From the NCBI RefSeq assembly GCF_009708175.1, contig NZ_WMBB01000003.1, forward strand, positions 62,001-126,000: 64,000 bases of DNA. Reading direction: 5' to 3'. Source of the DNA: Nocardia aurantiaca. GTDB taxonomy: Bacteria; Actinomycetota; Actinomycetes; Mycobacteriales; Mycobacteriaceae. The number at the start of each line of letters is the position of its first letter. Position 1 is the first letter of the stretch. Made by a program: the position numbers and the translations under genes. Positions 26,186-33,675 of this stretch are shown in pieces. Below the pieces are notes generated by a model. That model had not been told where the DNA came from, did no database searches, and was given only the letters and a program-made list of their open reading frames with translations.

Positions 26186-27139
26186 GTGCCCGACCACGAC
26201 CGCGCACTCGGCGTCGGCGAGCTCATCGCCCACCGGCACCGCGAGGGCAGCACGCCCGGGCAGCGCACGGACTCCCACCGGCTCGCGCTCGTCATCGAGG
26301 GCGGCTCCTCACGTGGCGCGTACTCGCACGGAATGGCCATGGCCATCGAGGAATTGGGCGTACTGCCCTGCTTCGACGCGGTGTACGGGGCCTCCGCGGG
26401 CGCGCTGAACGCGGCCTGGCTGCTGTGCGGGCGCGCGGTGGATTCGCGGCGGGCCTGGCATCCAGAGGTCATCAACCGCGTGATCAACCCGGTCCGGGCG
26501 CTGCGCGGCGGCACGGTGGTCGACACCGAATACCTGGTGCACACCGTGTACGAGCGCATCGTGCCGATGGATTTCCCGGCGATCCTGGCCAATTCGGTCA
26601 CCTTCCACCCCATCGCCACCGACGCCGACACCGGCGCGGCCGTCGACCTGCACCCCGAGCTCAGCGACGTGGGCTCGGTGCAGGCGGCACTGCGGGCCTC
26701 GACCTGTCTGCCGATCCTGGCCGGGCGACCGGTGCGGATCGGCGCGCGCCGGTACGTCGATGCCGGGCTCTCCGAATCCATCCCCGTGCCAACGGCATTG
26801 GCGCAGGGCGCGACCCACGTCCTGGTGCTGCGCACCCGCCGTGCCGGCGAAACCATGCGTCCTCCCTCCACGGTCGAATCCCGGGTGGTGGCCCGCTTCC
26901 TGGCCCGGCACGCACCGGGGACGGTCGGGCCGTGGCTGGAGCGGGTCCAGCGGCACCACAACGACGAACGAGATCTCGAGTCCGATCCGGCCGTCCTGCA
27001 GATCCGCCCGCCGCACAGCGCACCCGATATCGGCCGCATCGACCGCGATCCCGCGGTGCTCCAGCAGGCCCTCACCCTGGGGCGCGCGGCCACCGCCCGC
27101 ACACTGTCGGCATACCTGACCCCTAAGCTGTCCGCGTGA
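26186..27139 (+). CDS. Patatin-like phospholipase
   Basis: This 317-residue protein shows the patatin features: oxyanion loop EGGSSRGAYSHG, nucleophile elbow GASAGALN, and the dyad aspartate in YVDAGLSESIPV (DAG rather than the usual DGG). It probably hydrolyses acyl chains from lipids or lipid-like substrates in the cytoplasm or at the membrane; no signal peptide is present. The GTG at 26186 follows GATGGGAGCC; upstream codons in the frame run into the divergent promoter and are rejected. Its stop overlaps the start of the TetR gene (GTGA). Confidence 0.87.
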   Translation: MPDHDRALGVGELIAHRHREGSTPGQRTDSHRLALVIEGGSSRGAYSHGMAMAIEELGVLPCFDAVYGASAGALNAAWLLCGRAVDSRRAWHPEVINRVINPVRALRGGTVVDTEYLVHTVYERIVPMDFPAILANSVTFHPIATDADTGAAVDLHPELSDVGSVQAALRASTCLPILAGRPVRIGARRYVDAGLSESIPVPTALAQGATHVLVLRTRRAGETMRPPSTVESRVVARFLARHAPGTVGPWLERVQRHHNDERDLESDPAVLQIRPPHSAPDIGRIDRDPAVLQQALTLGRAATARTLSAYLTPKLSA

Positions 27140-27720
27140 CACGCGCGGAGGGAACCAGAGCGCCGGGCCGGCCGGCCTCGGCCAGCCGGGAGGACGTGCT
27201 CGAGGCCGCCATCGCCGTGTTCCTGGCGGGAAAGCGGGTGGACGTCAATGCCATCGCCGCCCAGCTGGGCGTGGGCCGGGCCAGCATCTACCGCTGGTTC
27301 GGGTCCCGGGACGGGCTGCTGGGCGCGGCGGTGGCGCGGCAGCTGGAGAAGGTCGTGGCCTACGCCGATCGCGGCTGCCGCGAGACCGGTGGCGAGCGGC
27401 TCACCACGGTACTCAACCGCGCCATCGACCTGATCGTCGAAAACGATGCGCTGCGTTCCTATTTCGACAACGAGTCCACCGCCGCCCTGCGCCTGATCAC
27501 CCGCGGTGACGGCATCGTCCACCGGTCCGCCGTGGCTCTGGTCGAACGCTTCATCGAACGCGCCGAATCCGAGGGTTACCGCCCGCCCATCGAACGCGAC
27601 ACCCTGGCCTACGCCTTGGTCCGCCTCTGGGAGGCATTCCTCTACAACGATGCCGTGGCCGGCTTCCGCGGCGACGTGGACCGTCTGCGCAAGGTCCAGA
27701 CCGCGCTACTGCGCGCCTGA
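27136..27720 (+). CDS. TetR-family regulator, QsdR-like
   Basis: The protein has 194 residues. The N-terminal helix-turn-helix domain (about 20-65) reads VLEAAIAVFLAGKRVDVNAIAAQLGVGRASIYRWFGSR, with a helix 3 typical of TetR proteins. The C-terminal ligand domain resembles the QsdR group. It starts with GTG overlapping the patatin stop, so the two are one transcript. It likely represses its own operon and perhaps the divergent acyl-CoA dehydrogenase operon via the palindrome at 26112; this is inference from position. Confidence 0.87.
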   Translation: MTRAEGTRAPGRPASASREDVLEAAIAVFLAGKRVDVNAIAAQLGVGRASIYRWFGSRDGLLGAAVARQLEKVVAYADRGCRETGGERLTTVLNRAIDLIVENDALRSYFDNESTAALRLITRGDGIVHRSAVALVERFIERAESEGYRPPIERDTLAYALVRLWEAFLYNDAVAGFRGDVDRLRKVQTALLRA

Positions 27721-27893
27721 GCGCCGCACCCGCAGGAAGGTCGCGGCGATCGCCGCGATCAGCAGGGGCTCGCCGAGAACCGGTGCGACGGTCCGAGATT
27801 GACCACCCTGTCGTCCAGATCGAGCGGGACCGTGATCACCAGGCACCATGCCTCCCCTCCGCAGGGAATGTGCGCCACCCAGAACGAACAAGG

Positions 27894-29048
27894 TCAGGGA
27901 TTGGCGATGAGAGGGACGAGCTGTTCGGCGGTGGTGCGGGCACCGTGGTGACCGACCAGGGCCGATTCCAGAGGTTCACGAACGGGGCGGAGAAGGACGG
28001 CGCGGTCTTCGGCGACGGCGATGAGGTCGCCGATCCGGGTGGTGATGACCTGGGTGGGCGGAGTCGGGCCGAACCAGCGTTCGTCGAGGGCTTGTTCGCG
28101 GGTCACGACGGTGGCGTATGGGGACAGTTCGGCGGACCAGGTGGAGTGGGCGTCGGCGAGGGCTGCGGGGCGGTCGAGATAGACGTGGCGGACGCGCGCC
28201 TCGCCGCCGATCAGATGAACATCGCGGTGCAGGGCGGGCCAGGCGTCGAGGTCGATGACGGTGTCCGCGTGAATCATTCCGTGATCACCGGTGATCAGCA
28301 TCGTGCAGGTGGACGGCAGATCGGCGAACAGGTCGGCGATACAGGCATCGATATCGCGCAGCACCGCCGCCCACTGCGGGGATTCGGGTCCGTACAGGTG
28401 GCCACTGACGTCGAGGTCGGGGAAGTAGGCGTAGGCGAAGCGCGAGTTGGCGCCGGAATGCTGTGCGACAGCGAGGATTCCCGTGCGCAGCTCGTCGAGG
28501 GAGGCGGCCGGGTGCAGGACGCCCGGGGCGCGGAAGACGGCTCGGGTCAGGCCGGAGGTGAGCTGGTAGGCGGGAATCACGTAGTGCAGCTCGACCCCGT
28601 GGGCCGCGAGGTCTTCCAGACGGCTGGCATGCCGCTGCACCGATTCCGGCGGGTAAAGATCACGAGCGTCGTCACCGGTGGCACTGTCGAGTTTCCAGCG
28701 CAGCGAATTCAGCAGGCGCAGACCATCACCGCCGGGCACGGCGAAGCTGTAGCCGATGATGCCGTGTGTCGCGCAGGGCGCGCCGATGGCGAGGCTCGCG
28801 AGGCTGGTCGCCGTGGTGGCGGGAAAGCCGGCGGTGAGGGTGACGTCGGCATGTCCGGCCAGGGTGGGCGCGATGTCGCAGTGGCGCGCCAGGAGTTCCG
28901 CGCCGAGGCCGTCGATCAGCAGGACGACGACATCACGGGTCGGCGCGAAGCCCAGCGGATTGAGCTGGTCGAGGCCCAAGGACGCGGCGACGGACGGCAT
29001 GACGTCGGCGAGCGTGTGCGACGCCGCCCCCGATTGTGGCTTGGCCAT
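27894..29048 (-). CDS. Alkaline-phosphatase-superfamily phosphodiesterase/nucleotide pyrophosphatase
   Basis: The protein has 384 residues. Metal and nucleophile features are VVVLLIDGLGAELL (first Asp), the nucleophile Thr in LTAGFPATTATSLASL, FPDLDVSGHLYG (Asp/His), and LITGDHGMIH (Asp-His). These fit a type I phosphodiesterase/nucleotide pyrophosphatase with two zinc ions. No signal peptide is visible. The substrate is not predictable from sequence. It is monocistronic and diverges from the GNAT gene over 37 bases. Confidence 0.88.
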   Translation of the reverse strand: MAKPQSGAASHTLADVMPSVAASLGLDQLNPLGFAPTRDVVVLLIDGLGAELLARHCDIAPTLAGHADVTLTAGFPATTATSLASLAIGAPCATHGIIGYSFAVPGGDGLRLLNSLRWKLDSATGDDARDLYPPESVQRHASRLEDLAAHGVELHYVIPAYQLTSGLTRAVFRAPGVLHPAASLDELRTGILAVAQHSGANSRFAYAYFPDLDVSGHLYGPESPQWAAVLRDIDACIADLFADLPSTCTMLITGDHGMIHADTVIDLDAWPALHRDVHLIGGEARVRHVYLDRPAALADAHSTWSAELSPYATVVTREQALDERWFGPTPPTQVITTRIGDLIAVAEDRAVLLRPVREPLESALVGHHGARTTAEQLVPLIANP

Positions 29049-29085
29049 TCGCCGACTCTAGTGACCTCGGCGCGATAATTCATCG

Positions 29086-29832
29086 GTGTTCGAATCCGCC
29101 GACTTCTCGATCAAGCCCACTCTGACCGGCACGAGAGTGGTACTGCGGCCGTTCATTTCCGAAGACCTCGACGCCATCCTCACGGCGCTGCGCGATCCCG
29201 ACGTCCGCCGTCTGACCGGCAGTGTCCACGACGATACCACCGAGATCACGCCGGAGGATCCGGCCGAAACACGGCGATTGCGCGACTGGTACGCCACCCG
29301 CGAGGCCCAGCCGGACCGCCTCGACCTGGCCATCGTCGAGGTCGCGACCGCCCGCTGCGTCGGCGAGGCGGTCCTCAATCAGTGGGATCCCGGCAATCGC
29401 AGCTGCAATTTCCGCATTCTCATCGGCCCGGGCGGGCAGGGGCGCGGACTGGGCACCGAGGCGACGCGGCTGATCGTCGGCTACGGCTTCGAGACGCTCG
29501 GCCTGCACCGAATCTCCCTGGAGGTCTATGCCTTCAATCCGCGTGCCCGCCGTTCCTACGAGAAGGCGGGCTTTCGCCCCGAGGGCGTCCTGCGCGAATC
29601 CCTGCGTTACGGCGACCGGTGGATCGATGCCACCGTCATGTCGATCCTGGCCCGCGAATGGGCAGAGCACCGCGGCTATCCGGAGTCCGCACAACCCGCT
29701 GGCGAATCAGGCCAGGCCCCACGCCTTCAGGAGGTAGGTGATGGTGGCGGCGATTCCGGTGACGGTATTGGCCAGGTCGGGCGGAACCGCGAAGGCGGAA
29801 GCCCCCGCCGACGACACCCCGTCCGCAGGTAG
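29086..29832 (+). CDS. GNAT-family N-acetyltransferase with run-on C-terminal tail
   Basis: This is a RimJ/RimL-type acetyltransferase: TGTRVVLRPFISEDLDAIL at the start, the acetyl-CoA loop GPGGQGRGLGTEATRLIVGYGF, and RISLEVYAFNPRARRSYEKAGF near residue 160. The family domain ends near residue 195. The last 50 residues (about 199-248) are encoded antisense to an MFS pseudogene and have no domain character, so the stop codon was probably displaced when that remnant arose. The start is GTG 29086; substrates may be ribosomal proteins, amines or antibiotics. Confidence 0.82.
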   Translation: MFESADFSIKPTLTGTRVVLRPFISEDLDAILTALRDPDVRRLTGSVHDDTTEITPEDPAETRRLRDWYATREAQPDRLDLAIVEVATARCVGEAVLNQWDPGNRSCNFRILIGPGGQGRGLGTEATRLIVGYGFETLGLHRISLEVYAFNPRARRSYEKAGFRPEGVLRESLRYGDRWIDATVMSILAREWAEHRGYPESAQPAGESGQAPRLQEVGDGGGDSGDGIGQVGRNREGGSPRRRHPVRR

Positions 29833-30020
29833 CCGCTGTTGCAGGATGACGACGAAGGCGGCGGTGCCGATGGATCCGCCGATCCGCTGCACGACGGTGA
29901 GTTGCGGTATGGCGTCGATGATCTGGGGGGCGTGAGGTTCCGCATGGCCGCGGTCATGGCGGGCATGGCCGTCAGTCCGATGCCGAGACCGCCCAGCGTC
30001 AGGGCCCGGGGCTCGGCCAC
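29707..30020 (-). pseudogene. MFS (DHA2-type) transporter remnant with frameshift
   Basis: The frame from GTG 30020 reads GGLGIGLTAMPAMTAAMRNLTPP, a diagnostic stretch of 14-TM drug transporters. It then changes frame at a run of six C (29925-29930 on the minus strand). The next frame continues QIIDAIPQLTVVQRIGGSIG and TAAFVVILQQRLPADG to a natural stop at 29707. One missing C explains the shift. Everything N-terminal to residue about 370 of a normal DHA2 protein is absent, so this is a decayed fragment and not just a sequencing error. It overlaps the tail of the GNAT gene on the other strand. Confidence 0.8.
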
Positions 30021-30441
30021 GGTAGACGCTTCGCATGGCACTGATGGGCATGATTCGGCCCCCGTCATATTCCCGTTGCGAGCCACCGGAAAGCATCCTG
30101 GCACAACGGAATTCGAGGAATACTACAGCGCCCAATTGCGTACGCTGATCCGCCTGCTCGCGGGGTGATGGCTCGCGGATGCGCCGAAACCCCTCGGACG
30201 GGAGCGATCAGCCCGGAATCGCTAGGTCATCGGCAGTCGGTGACGGCAGGGCGGCATACTGTCCAGCCCGAGCCGTCGGGGCGGGCCACTCCCGTCCAGG
30301 TGCGGTCTCGGCCGCCGGAGCGGTTGCCGGTGGCCGGGGTGGTTGCCGCGGGCTGCGGATCGTTCGAGCTGAATACGACACCGGGTTACGGGCCGATTCA
30401 GTAGATGATCGAAGTGCGAAGGCCGACAGGTGATTACGAGA
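30021..30441. other. Eroded intergenic stretch
   Basis: No intact gene. A plus-strand segment at 30087-30168 encodes HPGTTEFEEYYSAQLRTLI and stops after RLLAG. It resembles the first helix of an ECF sigma factor and may be a remnant. The segment 30169-30441 has open frames on both strands with no family, ribosome site or consistent codon bias. Confidence 0.35.
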
Positions 30442-30909
30442 TCATAAGCCGGGACCGGGTGGCGGCGGCAGGCGTCGCTCGCGCGGAACGAGCAGTAACA
30501 GCAGCGACAGCAGCAGTCCGCCGCCGACGAGGTACAGGCCCCAGGCGCCGCCGAGCAGATGGCGGTAATCGTCACGCAGCTCCTGGTCGAAGCGCTGGTC
30601 GAGCCGCCAGGTCAGGACGCCGAGTCCGCCGATTCCGACGATGACCCCGATCCAGCCCAGGATGCGCGAGCCGAACAGCGCGGCCAGCAACAGCACCGCC
30701 GCCACCCCGAGCAGCCCGATGGCCAGCGACGTCATGAAGGCCCCCGATTGCGCCCCGATCTGGTCCAGTGACCGACCCGAGGGAAACCCGTCCCGCAGAT
30801 CGCTGAACTGGACATTCCGCGCGTCGACCGAGCCGACCAGCGGACCGAAAACCCCGACCGCCACCGCGATGGCGGCGGCGAACAGCAGCAGATGAACGAA
30901 AGTGCGCAT
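30442..30909 (-). CDS. Four-segment membrane protein of unknown function
   Basis: The protein has 155 residues with hydrophobic segments at about 4-24, 58-80, 84-101 and 122-142. A polar loop (25-55, DARNVQFSDLRDGFPSG) lies between the first two. The short, proline-rich C-terminus is PRERRLPPPPGPGL. The first segment could be a signal anchor. Some actinomycete membrane proteins of this length and layout have no assigned role. No operon partner is evident. Confidence 0.65.
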   Translation of the reverse strand: MRTFVHLLLFAAAIAVAVGVFGPLVGSVDARNVQFSDLRDGFPSGRSLDQIGAQSGAFMTSLAIGLLGVAAVLLLAALFGSRILGWIGVIVGIGGLGVLTWRLDQRFDQELRDDYRHLLGGAWGLYLVGGGLLLSLLLLLVPRERRLPPPPGPGL

Positions 30910-30991
30910 ACTTCACGGTATTGCGCATCCGGTCCCCCGGCACGCATTCAAACCTTACGGTCTGACGCACACCGGAGGACCCCCGGGTGAA

Positions 30992-31303
30992 TCAGGCGCG
31001 GCGGTCCACCGCGGCCCACGCGGCCGCCGCCACCACCCCGGAGACGACCGCGACCGATGGCCACGCGCCGATCTTCTTGGCCAGCGGGTGCGAAGCGCCC
31101 ATCGCGCCGATGGCGAGCCCGGTCAGCGCGGCGGCGCCGGCGGTGCCGACGGTCTTGCGCCAGCGCGGGAAGGCGGCCGCCGTGCCCGCCGCGAACACCG
31201 CGCCACCGAGCTGACGCTTCTTGGTGGCCTGAGCCAGTGCGAAGCCACCGGTAAGCCCACCGGCCGCGAGTAGCGAGGTCGGTACCGCGGGAATCCCTGC
31301 CAT
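30992..31303 (-). CDS. Small Ala/Gly-rich membrane protein of unknown function
   Basis: The protein has 103 residues with three hydrophobic segments (about 10-25, 32-48, 78-96) separated by short basic loops (ATKKRQ, RWRKT). The ATG at 31303 is chosen because GGAGGTAGTGAA lies directly before it. No family is recognised. Confidence 0.6.
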   Translation of the reverse strand: MAGIPAVPTSLLAAGGLTGGFALAQATKKRQLGGAVFAAGTAAAFPRWRKTVGTAGAAALTGLAIGAMGASHPLAKKIGAWPSVAVVSGVVAAAAWAAVDRRA

Positions 31304-31397
31304 TTCACTACCTCCAACACATACGAGCATGAACGATCACTCTCGACGGTAACCGGAGCCAATTCCACCGTTTGAGTGGGGCGGCGATGAACACCGA

Positions 31398-32039
31398 TCA
31401 GTCGAGGTCCGGATCGGCCGATAGCGAGAGGTTCAACTGTTCCTCGGTGATCGGCGGAACGGGCAGCGGGTGAGCGGATTCCGCGCGCAGCCCATCCAGC
31501 ATGAGCGCCAGGTTGCGCCGCCACGCCTCCGGCGCGATGCCCGCGGTCTGCTCCACCACCCGGGTGTGTGACCAGGTGATGAAGGCGATGTCCTCGAGCG
31601 CCCAATCCGCCCGCAGCACCCCGGCATCCTGTGCGCGCGTGATGATTTCGCGCATGATGGCGTGTCCGCGATCGCGTTGCGCGGCGATCTCCGGACTCGG
31701 CGCGGCACGCAGGGCGAGCTCGTTGAGCAGGCGGTCGTAAGCCTGGAGCTCGCAGATCTTTTCGACCAGATGAACGAAGGACTCCCACGGGTCGGCGATG
31801 GCCAGCGCCTCCTCGGCGATGCGCCCGCCCGCCTCGATGCGGTCCTCGACGGCGGCGGCGATCAGATCGTCGCGGGTCGGAAACCGGTTGTAGAGCGTGC
31901 CGATGGCCACGCCCGCGCGGGCGGCGATCTCCTTGAGTGGCGCGTCGAGCCCGCGTTCGGCGAAGACCTCGCGCGCCGCGGTCACCAGCGCGTCGCGATT
32001 GCGGCGGGCGTCGAGGCGGAGGGGTCTTTGCGGGGGCAT
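31398..32039 (-). CDS. TetR/AcrR-family regulator, divergent from an SDR gene
   Basis: The protein has 213 residues. The DNA-binding domain (about 12-60) shows ALVTAAREVFAERGLDAPLKEIAARAGVAIGTLYNRFPTRDDL, typical of TetR proteins. The C-terminal domain is a helical ligand pocket of the type with W/F-rich helices (ALEDIAFITWSHTRVVEQ). It is divergent from the SDR gene at 32149, and two copies of one pseudo-palindromic sequence lie in the 109-base gap between them. The usual arrangement is a repressor that controls itself and the divergent gene. Confidence 0.88.
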   Translation of the reverse strand: MPPQRPLRLDARRNRDALVTAAREVFAERGLDAPLKEIAARAGVAIGTLYNRFPTRDDLIAAAVEDRIEAGGRIAEEALAIADPWESFVHLVEKICELQAYDRLLNELALRAAPSPEIAAQRDRGHAIMREIITRAQDAGVLRADWALEDIAFITWSHTRVVEQTAGIAPEAWRRNLALMLDGLRAESAHPLPVPPITEEQLNLSLSADPDLD

Positions 32040-32070
32040 TCGCCGATCCTACAAATCAGGCATCAGATTT

Positions 32071-32092
32071 AAGTTGAGCATAGGTTCAAGTT
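32071..32092. promoter_or_regulatory. Operator copy 1 in the TetR/SDR divergent region
   Basis: A 22-bp element beginning AAGTTGAGC and ending GGTTCAAGTT. Its outer arms (AAGTTGA and TCAAGTT) form an imperfect dyad. It is the reverse complement, at 20 of 22 positions, of the element at 32113-32134. Confidence 0.65.
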
Positions 32093-32112
32093 CATGCTAG
32101 CGTCTACCACGT

Positions 32113-32134
32113 AACTTGAACCATCGCTCAACTT
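32113..32134. promoter_or_regulatory. Operator copy 2 in the TetR/SDR divergent region
   Basis: A 22-bp element beginning AACTTGAACC and ending GCTCAACTT. It is inverted relative to copy 1. The centres are 42 bp apart, four helical turns, so two repressor dimers would sit on the same DNA face. It ends 14 bases before the SDR start codon. Confidence 0.65.
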
Positions 32135-32148
32135 AGCGAGGAACGAGC

Positions 32149-32871
32149 ATGAGCAAGACCATCGCGATCTTCGGATTCGGCCCCGGACTGGGCATGGGTG
32201 TCGCGCGGCGCTTCGGCCGGGAGGGCTTCCGGGTGGCCGTTATCGGCCGCAAGCCCGACAAGGCGGAGCGGCACGTGAGCGACCTGAAGGCCGAGGGCAT
32301 CGCGGCGGCGGCCTTCCCGGCCGACGTCACCGACGCGACCCAGGTTGCCGAAACCGTCGCGACCATCAGCAGGACCTTCGGCGAGATCGACGTCGCACTG
32401 CACGGCGCGGCCGGTGAGATGGCCGACCGCATGCCCTCAACCCTTGCCCTGGACGTCCCGGACCTGAGCCTGCCCATGGCTCTGAAACTGCACTCCCCCA
32501 TGCTCGTAACCCGAGCTCTGGCCCCCGGGATGATCGAGCGCGGTACCGGCGCGCTGCTGTTCTCCTCGGGTTCGTCACCGAATGTGGTGTTGCCGTATCT
32601 CTCCAATTTCGGCGTCGCCCTGGCCGCCCAGCGCGGCTACCTGTTGCAACTCGCCGAGGAACTGCGCGGCACCGGAGTGTACGTCGGAGTGCTGAATATC
32701 GGAGTGCTGATCGGCAACAGCCAGGCCGAGCGCATCGTCGACGAGCACCCCGAACTGGTCCCGGCGGGCGTCAGCATCCCACGCATGACCAATGACGAAC
32801 TGGGCGACCGCTATTGGGAGATGTACGTCCGCGGGGACCGCACGGAGGTGGAGGTCGGCTTCGACGAATGA
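32149..32871 (+). CDS. SDR-fold protein lacking the catalytic lysine
   Basis: The protein has 240 residues. The Rossmann cofactor loop is FGFGPGLGMG (9-17) and RKPDK follows strand 2, so NADP binding is likely. S139/S140 and Y150 are placed as in an SDR active site, but the lysine four residues after the tyrosine is phenylalanine (Y150-L-S-N-F154), and the usual NAG motif reads LHGAAG. The protein may be an atypical reductase or a nucleotide-sensing protein. It is controlled from the two-copy operator region and is transcribed away from the TetR gene. Confidence 0.8.
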   Translation: MSKTIAIFGFGPGLGMGVARRFGREGFRVAVIGRKPDKAERHVSDLKAEGIAAAAFPADVTDATQVAETVATISRTFGEIDVALHGAAGEMADRMPSTLALDVPDLSLPMALKLHSPMLVTRALAPGMIERGTGALLFSSGSSPNVVLPYLSNFGVALAAQRGYLLQLAEELRGTGVYVGVLNIGVLIGNSQAERIVDEHPELVPAGVSIPRMTNDELGDRYWEMYVRGDRTEVEVGFDE

Positions 32872-33017
32872 TCCGGCGACCCGGGCCGTAGGCGATTCGT
32901 GGGATGTGTTGCGGGTGCAGCGATTCATACGATATGAACCTGACGAAACACGGTCCGGGGGGTTCCGGGCTCGTCGGTTCACAGAGATCCACTCAGCCGT
33001 AAAGGAATTACTCGACC

Positions 33018-33668
33018 ATGACCGGTCCGGTCGTCTTCACCAGCTCCTACAGCGACGAATCCAATGACGATGGGTTCCAGTGGGAGTTTCGTTGTGATCG
33101 CTGCAACACCTCCTACAAGTCGTCGTTCGACCAGAACTATTTCTCCCGCGGCCGAGGTCTGCTGCGTGTGTTGCGCAATCTCTTCGGCGATCGGATGCAC
33201 GCCATCGACAAGATCTCCGATGCGGCGGAGAGCTACTCGAACCACTGGGGCGGGTCCTCCTCCAGCACCAAGGACAAAGCGTTCGCGCGCGCGGTCGAGC
33301 AGGTGCGCAACGACTTCCGGCAGTGCGGCGGCTGCGGTGGGTGGATGTGCCACCGGGTCTGCTGGAACGAGCAGGTCGGAATGTGCACGAACTGCTCGCC
33401 GCAGGTGGCGCACCAGATCGCCCGGGCACAGGCCGAGGCCCGCGGCTCCCAGATCGTCGAGGCCGCCTACCAGCAGGACTGGGTCTCCCAGCACGATGTG
33501 GCGACCCCGGCCCGGGTGTCCTGCCCGACCTGCGGCGCGCACACCACCGGCGGCAGGTTCTGCCAAACCTGCGGCGGCGCCCTGTCCCTGCAGTCGAACT
33601 GCGGCGGTTGCGGCCATCAGGTGCAGGTCGGTGTGGGCTTCTGCTCCAACTGCGGTCGGCCGCAATAG
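33018..33668 (+). CDS. Zinc-ribbon protein of unknown function
   Basis: This 216-residue soluble protein carries many Cys pairs: CDRC (26-29), CGGC and CHRVC around 103-115, CTNC near 123, and a C-terminal double zinc ribbon with CPTC/CQTC (169-186) and CGGC/CSNC (195-214). The middle (about 35-100) has a charged helix and a Ser-rich loop. The layout recalls DZANK-type proteins, whose ribbons usually mediate protein contacts. The sequence shows no enzymatic motif. It converges on the serine hydrolase gene. Confidence 0.72.
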   Translation: MTGPVVFTSSYSDESNDDGFQWEFRCDRCNTSYKSSFDQNYFSRGRGLLRVLRNLFGDRMHAIDKISDAAESYSNHWGGSSSSTKDKAFARAVEQVRNDFRQCGGCGGWMCHRVCWNEQVGMCTNCSPQVAHQIARAQAEARGSQIVEAAYQQDWVSQHDVATPARVSCPTCGAHTTGGRFCQTCGGALSLQSNCGGCGHQVQVGVGFCSNCGRPQ

Positions 33669-33675
33669 CCTTCGG

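Noticed and set aside
33018..33668. Zinc-ribbon protein as part of the CHAT system
   Set aside because: It is on the other strand and separated by an unrelated serine hydrolase gene, so there is no operon link.
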